A stretch of DNA of 64,000 nt from Erythrobacter sp. AP23. GTDB taxonomy: Bacteria; Pseudomonadota; Alphaproteobacteria; Sphingomonadales; Sphingomonadaceae. The stretch covers positions 186,001-250,000 of the forward strand of contig NZ_LNBY01000017.1 in NCBI RefSeq assembly GCF_001542855.1, written 5' to 3'. Positions 29,391-37,145 of this stretch are shown here, piece by piece. The notes under the pieces are model-generated. The model made no database searches, was not told the DNA's origin, and saw nothing but the letters and a program-made list of their open reading frames with translations. Positions within the stretch are counted from its first letter, which is position 1. Each line of letters starts with the position of its first letter. A program made the position numbers and the translations under genes.

Positions 29391-29406
29391 TTGTGAGCGT
29401 TCACAA
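29391..29406. promoter_or_regulatory. LacI-type operator between the TBDR and halogenase genes
   Basis: TTGTGAGCGTTCACAA has perfect 6-base outer arms and a central CG. It matches the GH3 operator at 13 of 16 positions. It lies midway between the divergent receptor start (68 bases) and the halogenase start (73 bases), so one bound repressor could control both. Confidence 0.7.
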
Positions 29407-29478
29407 GATACAATATGTGCGAGGCGATGAGGCGTGGCGCTCTGGCAACAGAGGCCCCGAAATGGCATGAGGGGAGCG

Positions 29479-30993
29479 ATGGCAATAGAACATATCGTAA
29501 TCGTGGGTGGCGGCACTGCAGGCTGGATGGCGGCGGCAGCGCTGTCGCGGATTCGCGACGGCCGGCCGGTCGCCATCACGGTGATCGAATCGGAACAGAT
29601 CGGGACGGTGGGCGTGGGTGAGGCGACGATCCCGCCACTCGTCGAGTTCAACCAGGCGCTGGGTATCGATGAACGCGAGTTCCTCGCCGAAGTGCAGGGC
29701 ACCTTCAAACTGGGAATCCAGTTCGTTAACTGGGGCCAGGTCGGCGAGAGCTACATTCACCCGTTCGGCGCCTATGGCTACGACATCGGCGGAATCAATT
29801 TCCACCAGGTCTGGCACAGCCTGCGCGGGCGGGGGGACAAGCGCCCGCTGCAATTGTTCAATCTCGAAACCATGGCGGCCTATTACGGGAAGTTTTCGCG
29901 CACCGAAGACTATGCCCGCGACGATCTGCCGCCGATGAACTACGCCTACCACATCGATGCGACGGCCTATGCGCGCTATTTGCGCAAATATGCCGAGAAG
30001 CGCGGCGTAGTTCGCCGCGAGGGAATCGTGGAGCAGGTGGCGCTCGACCCGGAAAGCGGCCACGTGGCCAAGCTGACCCTGTCCGATGGTGAGGAGATCG
30101 AGGGCGATTTCTTCGTCGACTGCACGGGCTTTCGCGGCCTCCTGATCGAACAGGCGCTCGAAACGGGGTACGAAGACTGGACCCATTTCCTGCCCTGCGA
30201 CCGCGCCGTGGCGCTGCCATGCAATCGCGACGACGGTTCGCCGCCGCCGCCGTTCACGCGGGCCACCGCGCACAAGGCGGGCTGGCAATGGCAGGTCCCG
30301 CTGCAGCGCCGCAACGGCAATGGGCATGTCTATTGCAGCCAGTTCATGGAAGCCGACGAGGCGCACGACATTCTCGTGCAGAACCTCGCCGGCAAGCCGA
30401 CCGCCGAACCCAACCACCTGCGCTTCGTGACCGGCCGCCGCAAGAAGGTCTGGAACAAGAACGTGGTCGCGCTCGGTCTTGCTTCGGGTTTCATGGAACC
30501 GCTCGAAAGCACCTCGATCCACTTGATCAACACGGGCGTGAACAAGCTTATCGCGACCATGTCGCTCGACGGCATTACCGAGGCCCAGGCGAATACATTC
30601 AACCGGCTCACGGTCAAGGAATACGAGCGGATCCGCGATTTCCTCGTACTCCATTACAAGGCCACGCGGCGCGACGATTCCCCGTTCTGGGACTATTGCC
30701 GGACGATGGACGTGCCGGATTCGCTGACCGAGAAGATCGAGCTGTTCAAGGCGAATGGCCAGGTGTTCCGCGAGGAGGACGAACTGTTCACCACCACCAG
30801 CTGGACCGCGGTGATGATGGGGCAGGGCATCTCGATGGAAGGCAACAGCCCCATGGCTGCGGCTGTGGCGGACACATCGGCGCAGGAGATCGACGAAATG
30901 GCGAAATCGATCCAGTGGCTGGTCCAGCAGATGCCCGGGCATCACCAGTATCTCCAGCGCTACTGCCCTGCGCGCCAGCCAGCGCCCGCCTGA
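29479..30993 (+). CDS. Flavin-dependent tryptophan-halogenase-like protein
   Basis: FAD-dependent halogenase family protein (504 aa, the usual PrnA/RebH size). The FAD motif VIVGGGTAGWMAA is at residues 7-19. The GTFK lysine (Lys77) corresponds in context to catalytic Lys79 of PrnA, and EPLESTS (Glu343) to Glu346. The family signature WxWxIP appears as W269QWQVP, with Val for Ile. I chose ATG 29479 because GGGGAG lies just upstream. Such genes recur beside TonB-Xanth-Caul receptors in sugar loci, where their substrate is not established; free tryptophan is not assumed. A flavin reductase gene follows 41 bases downstream and could supply FADH2. Confidence 0.92.
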   Translation: MAIEHIVIVGGGTAGWMAAAALSRIRDGRPVAITVIESEQIGTVGVGEATIPPLVEFNQALGIDEREFLAEVQGTFKLGIQFVNWGQVGESYIHPFGAYGYDIGGINFHQVWHSLRGRGDKRPLQLFNLETMAAYYGKFSRTEDYARDDLPPMNYAYHIDATAYARYLRKYAEKRGVVRREGIVEQVALDPESGHVAKLTLSDGEEIEGDFFVDCTGFRGLLIEQALETGYEDWTHFLPCDRAVALPCNRDDGSPPPPFTRATAHKAGWQWQVPLQRRNGNGHVYCSQFMEADEAHDILVQNLAGKPTAEPNHLRFVTGRRKKVWNKNVVALGLASGFMEPLESTSIHLINTGVNKLIATMSLDGITEAQANTFNRLTVKEYERIRDFLVLHYKATRRDDSPFWDYCRTMDVPDSLTEKIELFKANGQVFREEDELFTTTSWTAVMMGQGISMEGNSPMAAAVADTSAQEIDEMAKSIQWLVQQMPGHHQYLQRYCPARQPAPA

Positions 30994-31034
30994 GGCTTGC
31001 CCTTATCGGTGGGCCGCTCTAGCGCTCGCTGTGC

Positions 31035-31625
31035 ATGTTCGATCCGCTGGCCTTCCGCAATGCACTGGGTTCCTTCGCCACCGGTGTGACCATTGTCACT
31101 GCGCGCGATGACTCCGGAAAGCCGGTCGGACTTACGGCCAACAGCTTCAACTCGGTAAGTCTCGATCCTCCCATGGTGCTGTGGAGTCTTTCGCTCCATT
31201 CGGGCAGCCTGTCGGTGTTCCGCGATGCGGATAACTGGGCGGTACACGTTCTTGCAGCCGACCAGCAGACGATGTCGGATCGCTTCGCGAGGCCGGGACG
31301 CGACAAGTTCGATGGGCTGGACATGGCAGACGGTCCGGAAGGCGCGCCGCTGCTCGAAGGCTGCGCAGCTCGCTTCGGATGCCGCGCGCGGTTCGAATAC
31401 GAAGGCGGCGACCACGCCATCTTCCTTGGCGAAGTAATCGATTTCGACCGGCGCGAGGCCGAGCCGCTCATTTATCACGGCGGGCAATACGGGCGCATCA
31501 TGCGGCCCCCGTCGGGGCAGGACCTCGAACGCGAGGGCCTCGCGGAAAAGAGCGCCTCGGGACTTTCCCTTACGGAACGCGGCAGCCAGTTGCTCGCCGC
31601 GCTGCAGGCGGTGGCGAAGCGCTAG
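31035..31625 (+). CDS. Flavin reductase family protein (DIM6/NTAB-like)
   Basis: Small FMN/FAD reductase-like protein (196 aa). The flavin-reductase core FATGVTIVTARDDSGKPVG, LTANSFNSVSLDPPMVLWSL and HVLAADQQ are typical of the two-component monooxygenase reductase fold. About 40 extra C-terminal residues carry SGLSLTERGSQLLAALQ. The start ATG 31035 has no strong ribosome-binding site, but no better start exists in frame. The position directly after the halogenase suggests it delivers reduced flavin to that enzyme, as PrnF/RebF-type reductases do; that partnership is inference. An alternative partner is an unlinked monooxygenase. Confidence 0.88.
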   Translation: MFDPLAFRNALGSFATGVTIVTARDDSGKPVGLTANSFNSVSLDPPMVLWSLSLHSGSLSVFRDADNWAVHVLAADQQTMSDRFARPGRDKFDGLDMADGPEGAPLLEGCAARFGCRARFEYEGGDHAIFLGEVIDFDRREAEPLIYHGGQYGRIMRPPSGQDLEREGLAEKSASGLSLTERGSQLLAALQAVAKR

Positions 31626-31684
31626 ACTCGGCGCGCTCGTCCCGATACCGGTTGCGAAAAGCAACCAAGGGAAGAGGCAGCATC

Positions 31685-32662
31685 ATGAAAACCCGCATCA
31701 CCGAAATGTTCGGCATCGAGCATCCGATCATCCAGGGCGGCATGCACTATGTCGGGTTTGCGGAGATGGCGGCGGCGGTTTCCAATGCGGGCGGCCTCGG
31801 CATCATTACCGGCCTCACTCAGGGCACGCCCGAAAAGCTTGCCGACGAGATCGCGAAATGCCGCGACATGACCGACAAGCCCTTCGGCGTGAACCTGACC
31901 TTCCTGCCCACCGTCAACGCGCCCGACTATCCCGGGCTGGTTCGCGTCATCATCGAGGGCGGGGTCAAGGTGGTCGAAACCGCGGGCAACAATCCGCAGC
32001 AGGTCCTGCCCTATTTCAAGGACGCCGGGGTCAAGGTGATCCACAAATGCACCAGCGTACGCCACAGCCTGAAAGCGCAGTCCATCGGCTGCGACGCGGT
32101 CAGCGTCGACGGCTTCGAATGTGGCGGTCACCCGGGTGAGGACGACATCCCCAACATGATCCTGCTGCCCCGCGCGGCGGACGAACTGGAAATTCCCTTC
32201 GTCGCCAGTGGCGGCATGGCCGATGCGCGCAGCCTCGTCGCCAGCCTTGCGATGGGAGCCGACGGTATGAACATGGGCACGCGCTTCATCGCGACGCAGG
32301 AAGCGCCGGTGCACGAGAATGTGAAGAAGGCGATCGTGGCCGCTTCCGAGCTCGACACAAGGCTCGTCATGCGCCCCTTGCGCAATACCGAACGTGTGAT
32401 GACCAACGACGCGGTCGAGGAATTGCTGCAGATCGAGAAGGAAAAGGGCTCCGATCTCAAGTTCGAGGATATCATCGAACAGGTAGCAGGCGTCTATCCG
32501 AGGATCATGATGGAAGGCGACATGGACGCGGGCGCCTGGTCGTGCGGCATGGTCGCGGGTCTCATCAACGACATCCCGACCTGCAAGGAACTGATCGATA
32601 GCATTATGGCCGAGGCAGAAACCCTGATCCGTCAGCGCCTGACCGGTTTCCTCGACGGCTGA
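31685..32662 (+). CDS. Nitronate monooxygenase / 2-nitropropane dioxygenase family
   Basis: FMN-dependent TIM-barrel oxidoreductase (325 aa) related to nitronate monooxygenases, which oxidise alkyl nitronates. Visible motifs are IIQGGMHYVGFAEMAAAVSN at the N-terminus, GVNLTFLP, the catalytic-type His in ECGGHPG (His149), and the phosphate-binding loop ASGGMADARSL with GADGMNMGTRF. I start at ATG 31685 after GGAAGAGG. In acyl-CoA-rich contexts such proteins are often annotated as 2-nitropropane dioxygenase with no defined substrate. It is followed by a CPBP protease gene 32 bases later on the same strand. Confidence 0.92.
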   Translation: MKTRITEMFGIEHPIIQGGMHYVGFAEMAAAVSNAGGLGIITGLTQGTPEKLADEIAKCRDMTDKPFGVNLTFLPTVNAPDYPGLVRVIIEGGVKVVETAGNNPQQVLPYFKDAGVKVIHKCTSVRHSLKAQSIGCDAVSVDGFECGGHPGEDDIPNMILLPRAADELEIPFVASGGMADARSLVASLAMGADGMNMGTRFIATQEAPVHENVKKAIVAASELDTRLVMRPLRNTERVMTNDAVEELLQIEKEKGSDLKFEDIIEQVAGVYPRIMMEGDMDAGAWSCGMVAGLINDIPTCKELIDSIMAEAETLIRQRLTGFLDG

Positions 32663-32694
32663 TCCGTTTCGTCCGATACAAGGATGCAATTCTT

Positions 32695-33504
32695 ATGAAT
32701 TCGATCGCTGCGGCCGACCGGCCCGCATGGGCGGCGCTGGTTCTGCCCATTGTCTTGCTGGGCGCAAGCATGCTGCTGTTCGTCGCCGTCGGGGCGGCGG
32801 ACTATCCCGGCAAGATCGCCAAGGAGATGGGGCGCAGCACGGCGCAGCTCGCGATTGCCGCTGCGCTGGTATTCCTGCTGTACCGGACCGGACTTGCCCG
32901 CGAGGCCGGACTCACGCGTCCCGTGCGCGAATGGCCCCGGGGTTGGCCGCTCGCGGTGATTCCGATGGCGCTCATCGGGCTGATCAATCTGCTGTCGGTC
33001 GACGTGCAGGCACTTAGTTTCGACCTGCCGAGAGTCGCGGGCTGGCTTTACAACAGCATGTCTACCGGCCTGTTCGAGGAAATCCTGCTGCGCGGCTTTT
33101 GCTTCTACTATCTCTATCGCGCCTGGCATAACCGGCCCAATGCGCTGATCAAGGCGGGCATTGCGCAGGCGCTGATCTTCGGAATCGCGCATGCCTTCAA
33201 TATCTTCCAGGCGCCGCTTGGCGATGTCGTTCCGCAGGTCGTCTATGCTACCTTGCTGGGGATCGGCTTTGCCGGGATCGCAGCCTACACGCGCAGCCTG
33301 TGGCCGGTGATCGGCATCCACGCGTTCATCAATGCGATGGGCGATCTCGACGTGTTTTTCGGTGTCGAGAGCCCGGCGGAAGCGGGCAGTGCGTCGGGTT
33401 ATGTCGTCGCGATCGTGATCATTTTCGTGGTCTCTACGCTTCCCGGACTGGCCATGTTGCGGCGTCGGCAGGCGCAGATCGATGGAGCGACGCCGCATGC
33501 GTGA
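32695..33504 (+). CDS. CPBP-family intramembrane metalloprotease
   Basis: Multi-pass membrane protein (269 aa) of the CAAX protease/bacteriocin-processing (Abi) family. The three family motifs are intact: EExxxR at Glu128-Glu129-Arg133 (EEILLR), FxxxH at His166 (FGIAH) and HxxxN at His209/Asn213 (HAFIN). About six to eight hydrophobic segments are visible. The start at ATG 32695 has only a weak ribosome-binding site. Its substrate is unknown; the family includes prenyl-protein proteases and self-immunity proteins, and nothing nearby suggests a bacteriocin. Confidence 0.88.
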   Translation: MNSIAAADRPAWAALVLPIVLLGASMLLFVAVGAADYPGKIAKEMGRSTAQLAIAAALVFLLYRTGLAREAGLTRPVREWPRGWPLAVIPMALIGLINLLSVDVQALSFDLPRVAGWLYNSMSTGLFEEILLRGFCFYYLYRAWHNRPNALIKAGIAQALIFGIAHAFNIFQAPLGDVVPQVVYATLLGIGFAGIAAYTRSLWPVIGIHAFINAMGDLDVFFGVESPAEAGSASGYVVAIVIIFVVSTLPGLAMLRRRQAQIDGATPHA

Positions 33505-33575
33505 TTTACTAGACCGCCGACGTGGGGCATCGTGCCCGTGACCCATCTCCCGCCCCGGAATTGAGGAGCTTTCGC

Positions 33576-34718
33576 ATGCTCGATACCAGCTATCGCACCG
33601 CCTACAATGAAGACCACGAGGCCTTTCGCGATACCGTGCGCAAGGTCTTCGCCGAGCATATGACGCCCTATCTCGACCAGCACGAGGAAGAGGGCATAGT
33701 TCCCCGCTCGGCGTGGAAGGCGCTGGGCGAGGCGGGCATGCTGTGCCCGACGGTCAAGGAAGAGAATGGCGGGCTGGGCCTCGATTTCGGCTTCAACTGC
33801 GTGCTGTGCGAAGAGCTGTCCTACCTCGGGAGTTCGGCCGGTTTCACCCTGCAGAACGACATCACTGCCAATTACATCGAACGCCTCGGCACCGACGAGC
33901 AGCGCGCCAAATATCTGCCGGGCATGGTCTCGGGCGATGTCATAACCGCGATCGCCATGACAGAGCCGGGTGCCGGCAGCGATTTGCAGGGCATTCGCAC
34001 CACCGCGATCAAGGACGGCAACCACCTCGTGGTGAACGGGTCGAAGACCTACATCACCAATGGCCAGAATGCCGATATGGTGATCGTCGTCGCCAAGACC
34101 GATCCCTCGCAGGGCGCCAAGGGCACCACGCTGGTACTGGTCGATGCCGATACCGAAGGTTTCGAGCGCGGGCGCAATCTCGACAAGATCGGCCAGCATT
34201 CGGCCGACACCTCCGAGCTGTTTTTCAACGATTGCCGTGTGCCGATGACCAATATCCTCGGCGGCGAGGGACGCGGCTTCATTCATTTGATGGAAGAACT
34301 GCCGCAGGAACGGCTTGGCATTGCCGTCGGCGCGCAGGCCGCCGCGCAGCGCGCCTTCGACGAGGCGGTGAACTTCACCAAGGACCGCAAGGCATTCGGC
34401 AGAACCGTGTTCGAATTCCAGAATACCAAATTCGTCCTCGCCGACCTCAAGGCCAAGCTGCAGGTCGGCTGGGCGCATCTCGACTGGGCGATAAAAAAGC
34501 ATCTCGCTGGCGAACTCACCACCGACGAGGCGAGCGCGGCGAAGCTATGGCACACCGACCTGCAGTGGGAGGCCTGCGACAAGGCGCTGCAACTGCATGG
34601 CGGGGCGGGCTATATGAACGAGTATACCATCGCCCGCCTGTGGCGCGATGCGCGCGTGACCCGCATCTTCGGCGGCACCAACGAGATCATGAAGGAAGTG
34701 ATCAGCCGCTCGATCTGA
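33576..34718 (+). CDS. Acyl-CoA dehydrogenase, long-chain type
   Basis: Conventional acyl-CoA dehydrogenase (380 aa). It carries the substrate/FAD motif MTEPGAGSDLQGI, TYITNGQNADMVIVVAKTDP, the tail motif LHGGAGYMNEY and IFGGTNEIMKEVI. All of these are canonical, unlike the degenerate ACAD at 15549. The start ATG 33576 has GAGGAG seven bases upstream; an extra 18 in-frame codons before it are rejected. The next gene, an SDR remnant, follows 13 bases later with its own ribosome-binding site. The first step of fatty acyl-CoA beta-oxidation is the expected role. Confidence 0.94.
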   Translation: MLDTSYRTAYNEDHEAFRDTVRKVFAEHMTPYLDQHEEEGIVPRSAWKALGEAGMLCPTVKEENGGLGLDFGFNCVLCEELSYLGSSAGFTLQNDITANYIERLGTDEQRAKYLPGMVSGDVITAIAMTEPGAGSDLQGIRTTAIKDGNHLVVNGSKTYITNGQNADMVIVVAKTDPSQGAKGTTLVLVDADTEGFERGRNLDKIGQHSADTSELFFNDCRVPMTNILGGEGRGFIHLMEELPQERLGIAVGAQAAAQRAFDEAVNFTKDRKAFGRTVFEFQNTKFVLADLKAKLQVGWAHLDWAIKKHLAGELTTDEASAAKLWHTDLQWEACDKALQLHGGAGYMNEYTIARLWRDARVTRIFGGTNEIMKEVISRSI

Positions 34719-34731
34719 AGGAGAGCAGCCA

Positions 34732-35010
34732 ATGTCCGATCCGCTCGTTTCTTCGCGAAAGACCGCCCTCATTCTCGACGGGTCGACCGGACGTGGCAAT
34801 GGCGTGGTCCCGGGCGACGAGCCGTCATGGCCGAACGAGGAAACGACCGGATCCGAGCAGCGTGCCGGCGGCGCCGTCGCGCGGATTCCGGCGGGGCGCA
34901 TGGGCACCCCGCAGGACATGGCGGGTGCCGCGCTGCTTCTTGTCTCGCCGCTGGCGGATTATGTCGTCGGCCAGATAATCCGCGTCGATGGCGGGATGAC
35001 GCTCTCATGA
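34732..35010 (+). pseudogene. Internally deleted SDR oxidoreductase remnant
   Basis: A 92-codon reading frame with a good ribosome-binding site (AAGGAGAG) just after the acyl-CoA dehydrogenase. The C-terminal 40 residues are the standard end of an SDR (AGRMGTPQDMAGAALLLVS, then GQIIRVDGGM). The N-terminal part, KTALILDGSTGRGNG, resembles a degraded SDR nucleotide-binding start. The whole central region, including the catalytic Ser-Tyr-Lys, is missing. The simplest reading is an SDR gene that lost about 150 internal codons but kept its frame. A genuine small protein that reuses the tail is less likely. Confidence 0.6.
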
Positions 35011-35154
35011 GCGTTGGTTGGAGGCTTTCCTACTCCACCGGCGTTTGCGATGTGGGCACCATGGAGCTGAGAGGCACTGTGTTTTCGTCGCGCCCACCTT
35101 GTGCCACTTTTGCGGGATGACGATGTAAAACAATAAGTTGGCGGCGTTTTCAAG

Positions 35155-35171
35155 GGTGACGCAGTGTCACC
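35155..35171. promoter_or_regulatory. GGTGAC-N5-GTCACC dyad upstream of the aldo/keto reductase
   Basis: A perfect 6-bp inverted repeat with a 5-base spacer, 59 bases upstream of the reductase start, followed by a further TTTGTCACG half-site. The rest of the 219-base gap from 35011 shows no gene. A regulator-binding site is possible. Confidence 0.35.
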
Positions 35172-35229
35172 TTTGTCACGCAGACCGGGCATGGAGAACG
35201 TTTCGCCGTCGCACAGGGAGGACCTACAC

Positions 35230-36252
35230 ATGGAATACGTCAATCTCGGCCCCTCGGGTCTCAAGGTTTCGCGCCTTTGCCTGGGCTGCATGAGCTATGG
35301 CGATACCAGCAAGGGATGGCACGGGGACTGGGTGCTGTCCGAGGAGGAAAGCCGACCCTTCATTCGCGAGGCGCTGGAGGCGGGGATCAATTTCTTCGAC
35401 ACCGCGAACATGTATTCGCTCGGCGCGTCAGAAGAGGTCGTCGGACGCCTGCTCTCCCAATTCGCCCGGCGCGACGAAATCGTGGTCGCCACCAAGGCCT
35501 TCATGCCCTGGCGGCAGGCGCCCAATACCGGCGGCCTCTCGCGCAAGGCGCTGATGCAGGCGATCGACGACAGCCTGACACGGCTCGATATGGACTATGT
35601 CGATCTCTTCCAGATTCATCGCTGGGATACCGAGACGCCGATCGAGGAAACCATGGAGGCGCTGCACGATATCGTGAAGGCCGGCAAAGCGCGCTATATC
35701 GGTGCGTCCTCGATGTGGGCGTGGCAGTTCGCCAAGGCGCAGGAGGTTGCGAAAGCGAACGGGTGGACCCGCTTCATCTCGATGCAGAACCACGTCAACC
35801 TGCTCTACCGCGAGGAAGAGCGCGAAATGCTGCCATTGTGCGCCGATCAGGGCGTGGGGGTGATCCCGTGGAGCCCGCTTGCGCGTGGCAAGCTCGCGCG
35901 GGCCTGGGATGAAAGCACCGTGCGCAGCGAAACCGACGGTTTCGGCAAACTGCTCTATCGCCAGCAGGAAGAGGCGGATCGCGCCATCGTCGAGGCAGTC
36001 GGTGCGATTGCCGAGGAACGCGGCGTCTCGCGCGCGACCGTCGCGCTGGCCTGGCACTTCGCCAAGGAGGTCACCGCACCGATCATCGGGGCGACCAAGG
36101 ACGGTCACATCGGCGCCGCGGTCGCCGCCATGGGTCTGGAGCTGACGGCGGAAGAAGTGCGTCGGCTCGAGGAGCCCTACATGCCGAAAGCACCGGTCGG
36201 CGTGGAAACCACCGTCCCGCGAGACTGGTCCGTTTCCGTTCGCGAAGAGTAG
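35230..36252 (+). CDS. Aldo/keto reductase
   Basis: NADPH-dependent aldo/keto reductase (340 aa). The catalytic tetrad is visible: Asp57 and Tyr62 (FFDTANMYS), Lys89 (ATKAF) and His130 (FQIHRWD). The length and the GLKVSRLCLGCMSYG N-terminus match the AKR11/YajO-like group. I start at ATG 35230, with AGGGAGGA upstream, rejecting 22 additional in-frame codons that reach into the inverted repeat. It appears to be a single-gene unit with its own promoter region. The physiological substrate is not identifiable. Confidence 0.93.
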   Translation: MEYVNLGPSGLKVSRLCLGCMSYGDTSKGWHGDWVLSEEESRPFIREALEAGINFFDTANMYSLGASEEVVGRLLSQFARRDEIVVATKAFMPWRQAPNTGGLSRKALMQAIDDSLTRLDMDYVDLFQIHRWDTETPIEETMEALHDIVKAGKARYIGASSMWAWQFAKAQEVAKANGWTRFISMQNHVNLLYREEEREMLPLCADQGVGVIPWSPLARGKLARAWDESTVRSETDGFGKLLYRQQEEADRAIVEAVGAIAEERGVSRATVALAWHFAKEVTAPIIGATKDGHIGAAVAAMGLELTAEEVRRLEEPYMPKAPVGVETTVPRDWSVSVREE

Positions 36253-36296
36253 AAAATTCGCCCTTTTTCGCGAAGTGTTACAATCGCGGAAAGGGG

Positions 36297-36314
36297 GTCA
36301 CATACAAGTCACAA
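36297..36314. promoter_or_regulatory. Direct repeat with 11-bp period upstream of the OmpR-type regulator
   Basis: GTCACAT and GTCACAA start exactly 11 bases apart (36297 and 36308), with a 4-base spacer. That is the architecture of a Pho-box-like site for OmpR/PhoB-family regulators. It lies 43 bases upstream of the GTG start of an OmpR-family gene. Confidence 0.5.
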
Positions 36315-36356
36315 GACTGCGGCATCGCTGCCTTCGACAGGTGGGGTGATTGCCGC

Positions 36357-37034
36357 GTGCGCACGATTAACATTTTCCTGACCGACCCGATCGCGGGAGA
36401 CCTTCCCGACTTCGACAACGGGGACATCCGATACGTTTTTGCCCGTCTCTATCCCGACGGGCCGAGACGGCTGGTCGAAGGGCCCGTCTGCGCCTTCGTC
36501 GACTGGGTCATGGACGACCTTTCCGGGCTGGAGATGTGCCGCCGCTTGCGCACCGATCCGCGTATGGAAGATGCGCATATAACCATCGTGCTCGAAGAAG
36601 ACGATGCGGAGGACAAGCGGCGGGCATTGCGGGCGGGCGCGGACGATTACGTCGTCGGCCCGATAGACCGCACTGCCGTCCTCGACCGGGTAATGGCGCT
36701 GCAGGTCGGCGGCGCGCAGCCGCGGGTCACCGAACGCCTCGAGCTCGGCCAGTTGCTGGTCGATCTCGCCGCGTTGCAGGCACGCTGGAACGGCCAGGCA
36801 CTCGACTTGCGGCCGAACGAATTCCGCTTGCTGCATTTCCTTGCCCAGAACCCGAATCGGGTGCTGTCGCGCGCGGACCTGATCGCCGCTCTCGGCAAGC
36901 AGGAGCCGCCGATCGACGAGCGTACCGTGGATGTCTGGATCGGCCGCCTGCGCCGCGCCCTGCGCAAGGTGGGTGCCGGAGAGCGCGTGCGTACCGTGCG
37001 TTCGCTCGGATACGTATTCGATAGCTACGAGTGA
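36357..37034 (+). CDS. OmpR-family winged-helix response regulator with a degenerate receiver
   Basis: Transcription regulator (225 aa): N-terminal receiver-like domain (about 1-115) and C-terminal OmpR/PhoB winged helix (about 130-223; LRPNEFRLLHFLAQNPNRVL, RTVDVWIGRLRRALRK). The phospho-acceptor Asp49 (FVDW) is kept. Several conserved receiver residues are not: the acidic pair is reduced to TDP (Asp10), the switch Thr/Ser is Glu80 (LEED) and the invariant Lys is Gly101 (VVGPID). It may therefore work without normal phosphorylation. It starts with GTG 36357 behind GGTGGGG. No histidine kinase is adjacent. The upstream 11-bp-period repeat could be its own site. Confidence 0.88.
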   Translation: MRTINIFLTDPIAGDLPDFDNGDIRYVFARLYPDGPRRLVEGPVCAFVDWVMDDLSGLEMCRRLRTDPRMEDAHITIVLEEDDAEDKRRALRAGADDYVVGPIDRTAVLDRVMALQVGGAQPRVTERLELGQLLVDLAALQARWNGQALDLRPNEFRLLHFLAQNPNRVLSRADLIAALGKQEPPIDERTVDVWIGRLRRALRKVGAGERVRTVRSLGYVFDSYE

Positions 37035-37094
37035 CACTGGCGCAGGATTGGTAGCTGCAACGGTCCTGATCGAATCCAAGCGGGCATTTGCAAC

Positions 37095-37122
37095 AAAAAA
37101 GGGGCCGCCCGAAGGCGACCCC
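37095..37122 (-). terminator. Intrinsic terminator after the second TBDR gene
   Basis: A 9-bp stem (37101-37109 with 37114-37122, one G-U pair) closed by a TTCG tetraloop on the minus strand, followed by TTTTTT (37095-37100). It lies 24 bases past the receptor stop. Confidence 0.93.
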
Positions 37123-37145
37123 CGGGGTGTGAAGCCTGTCTATTC

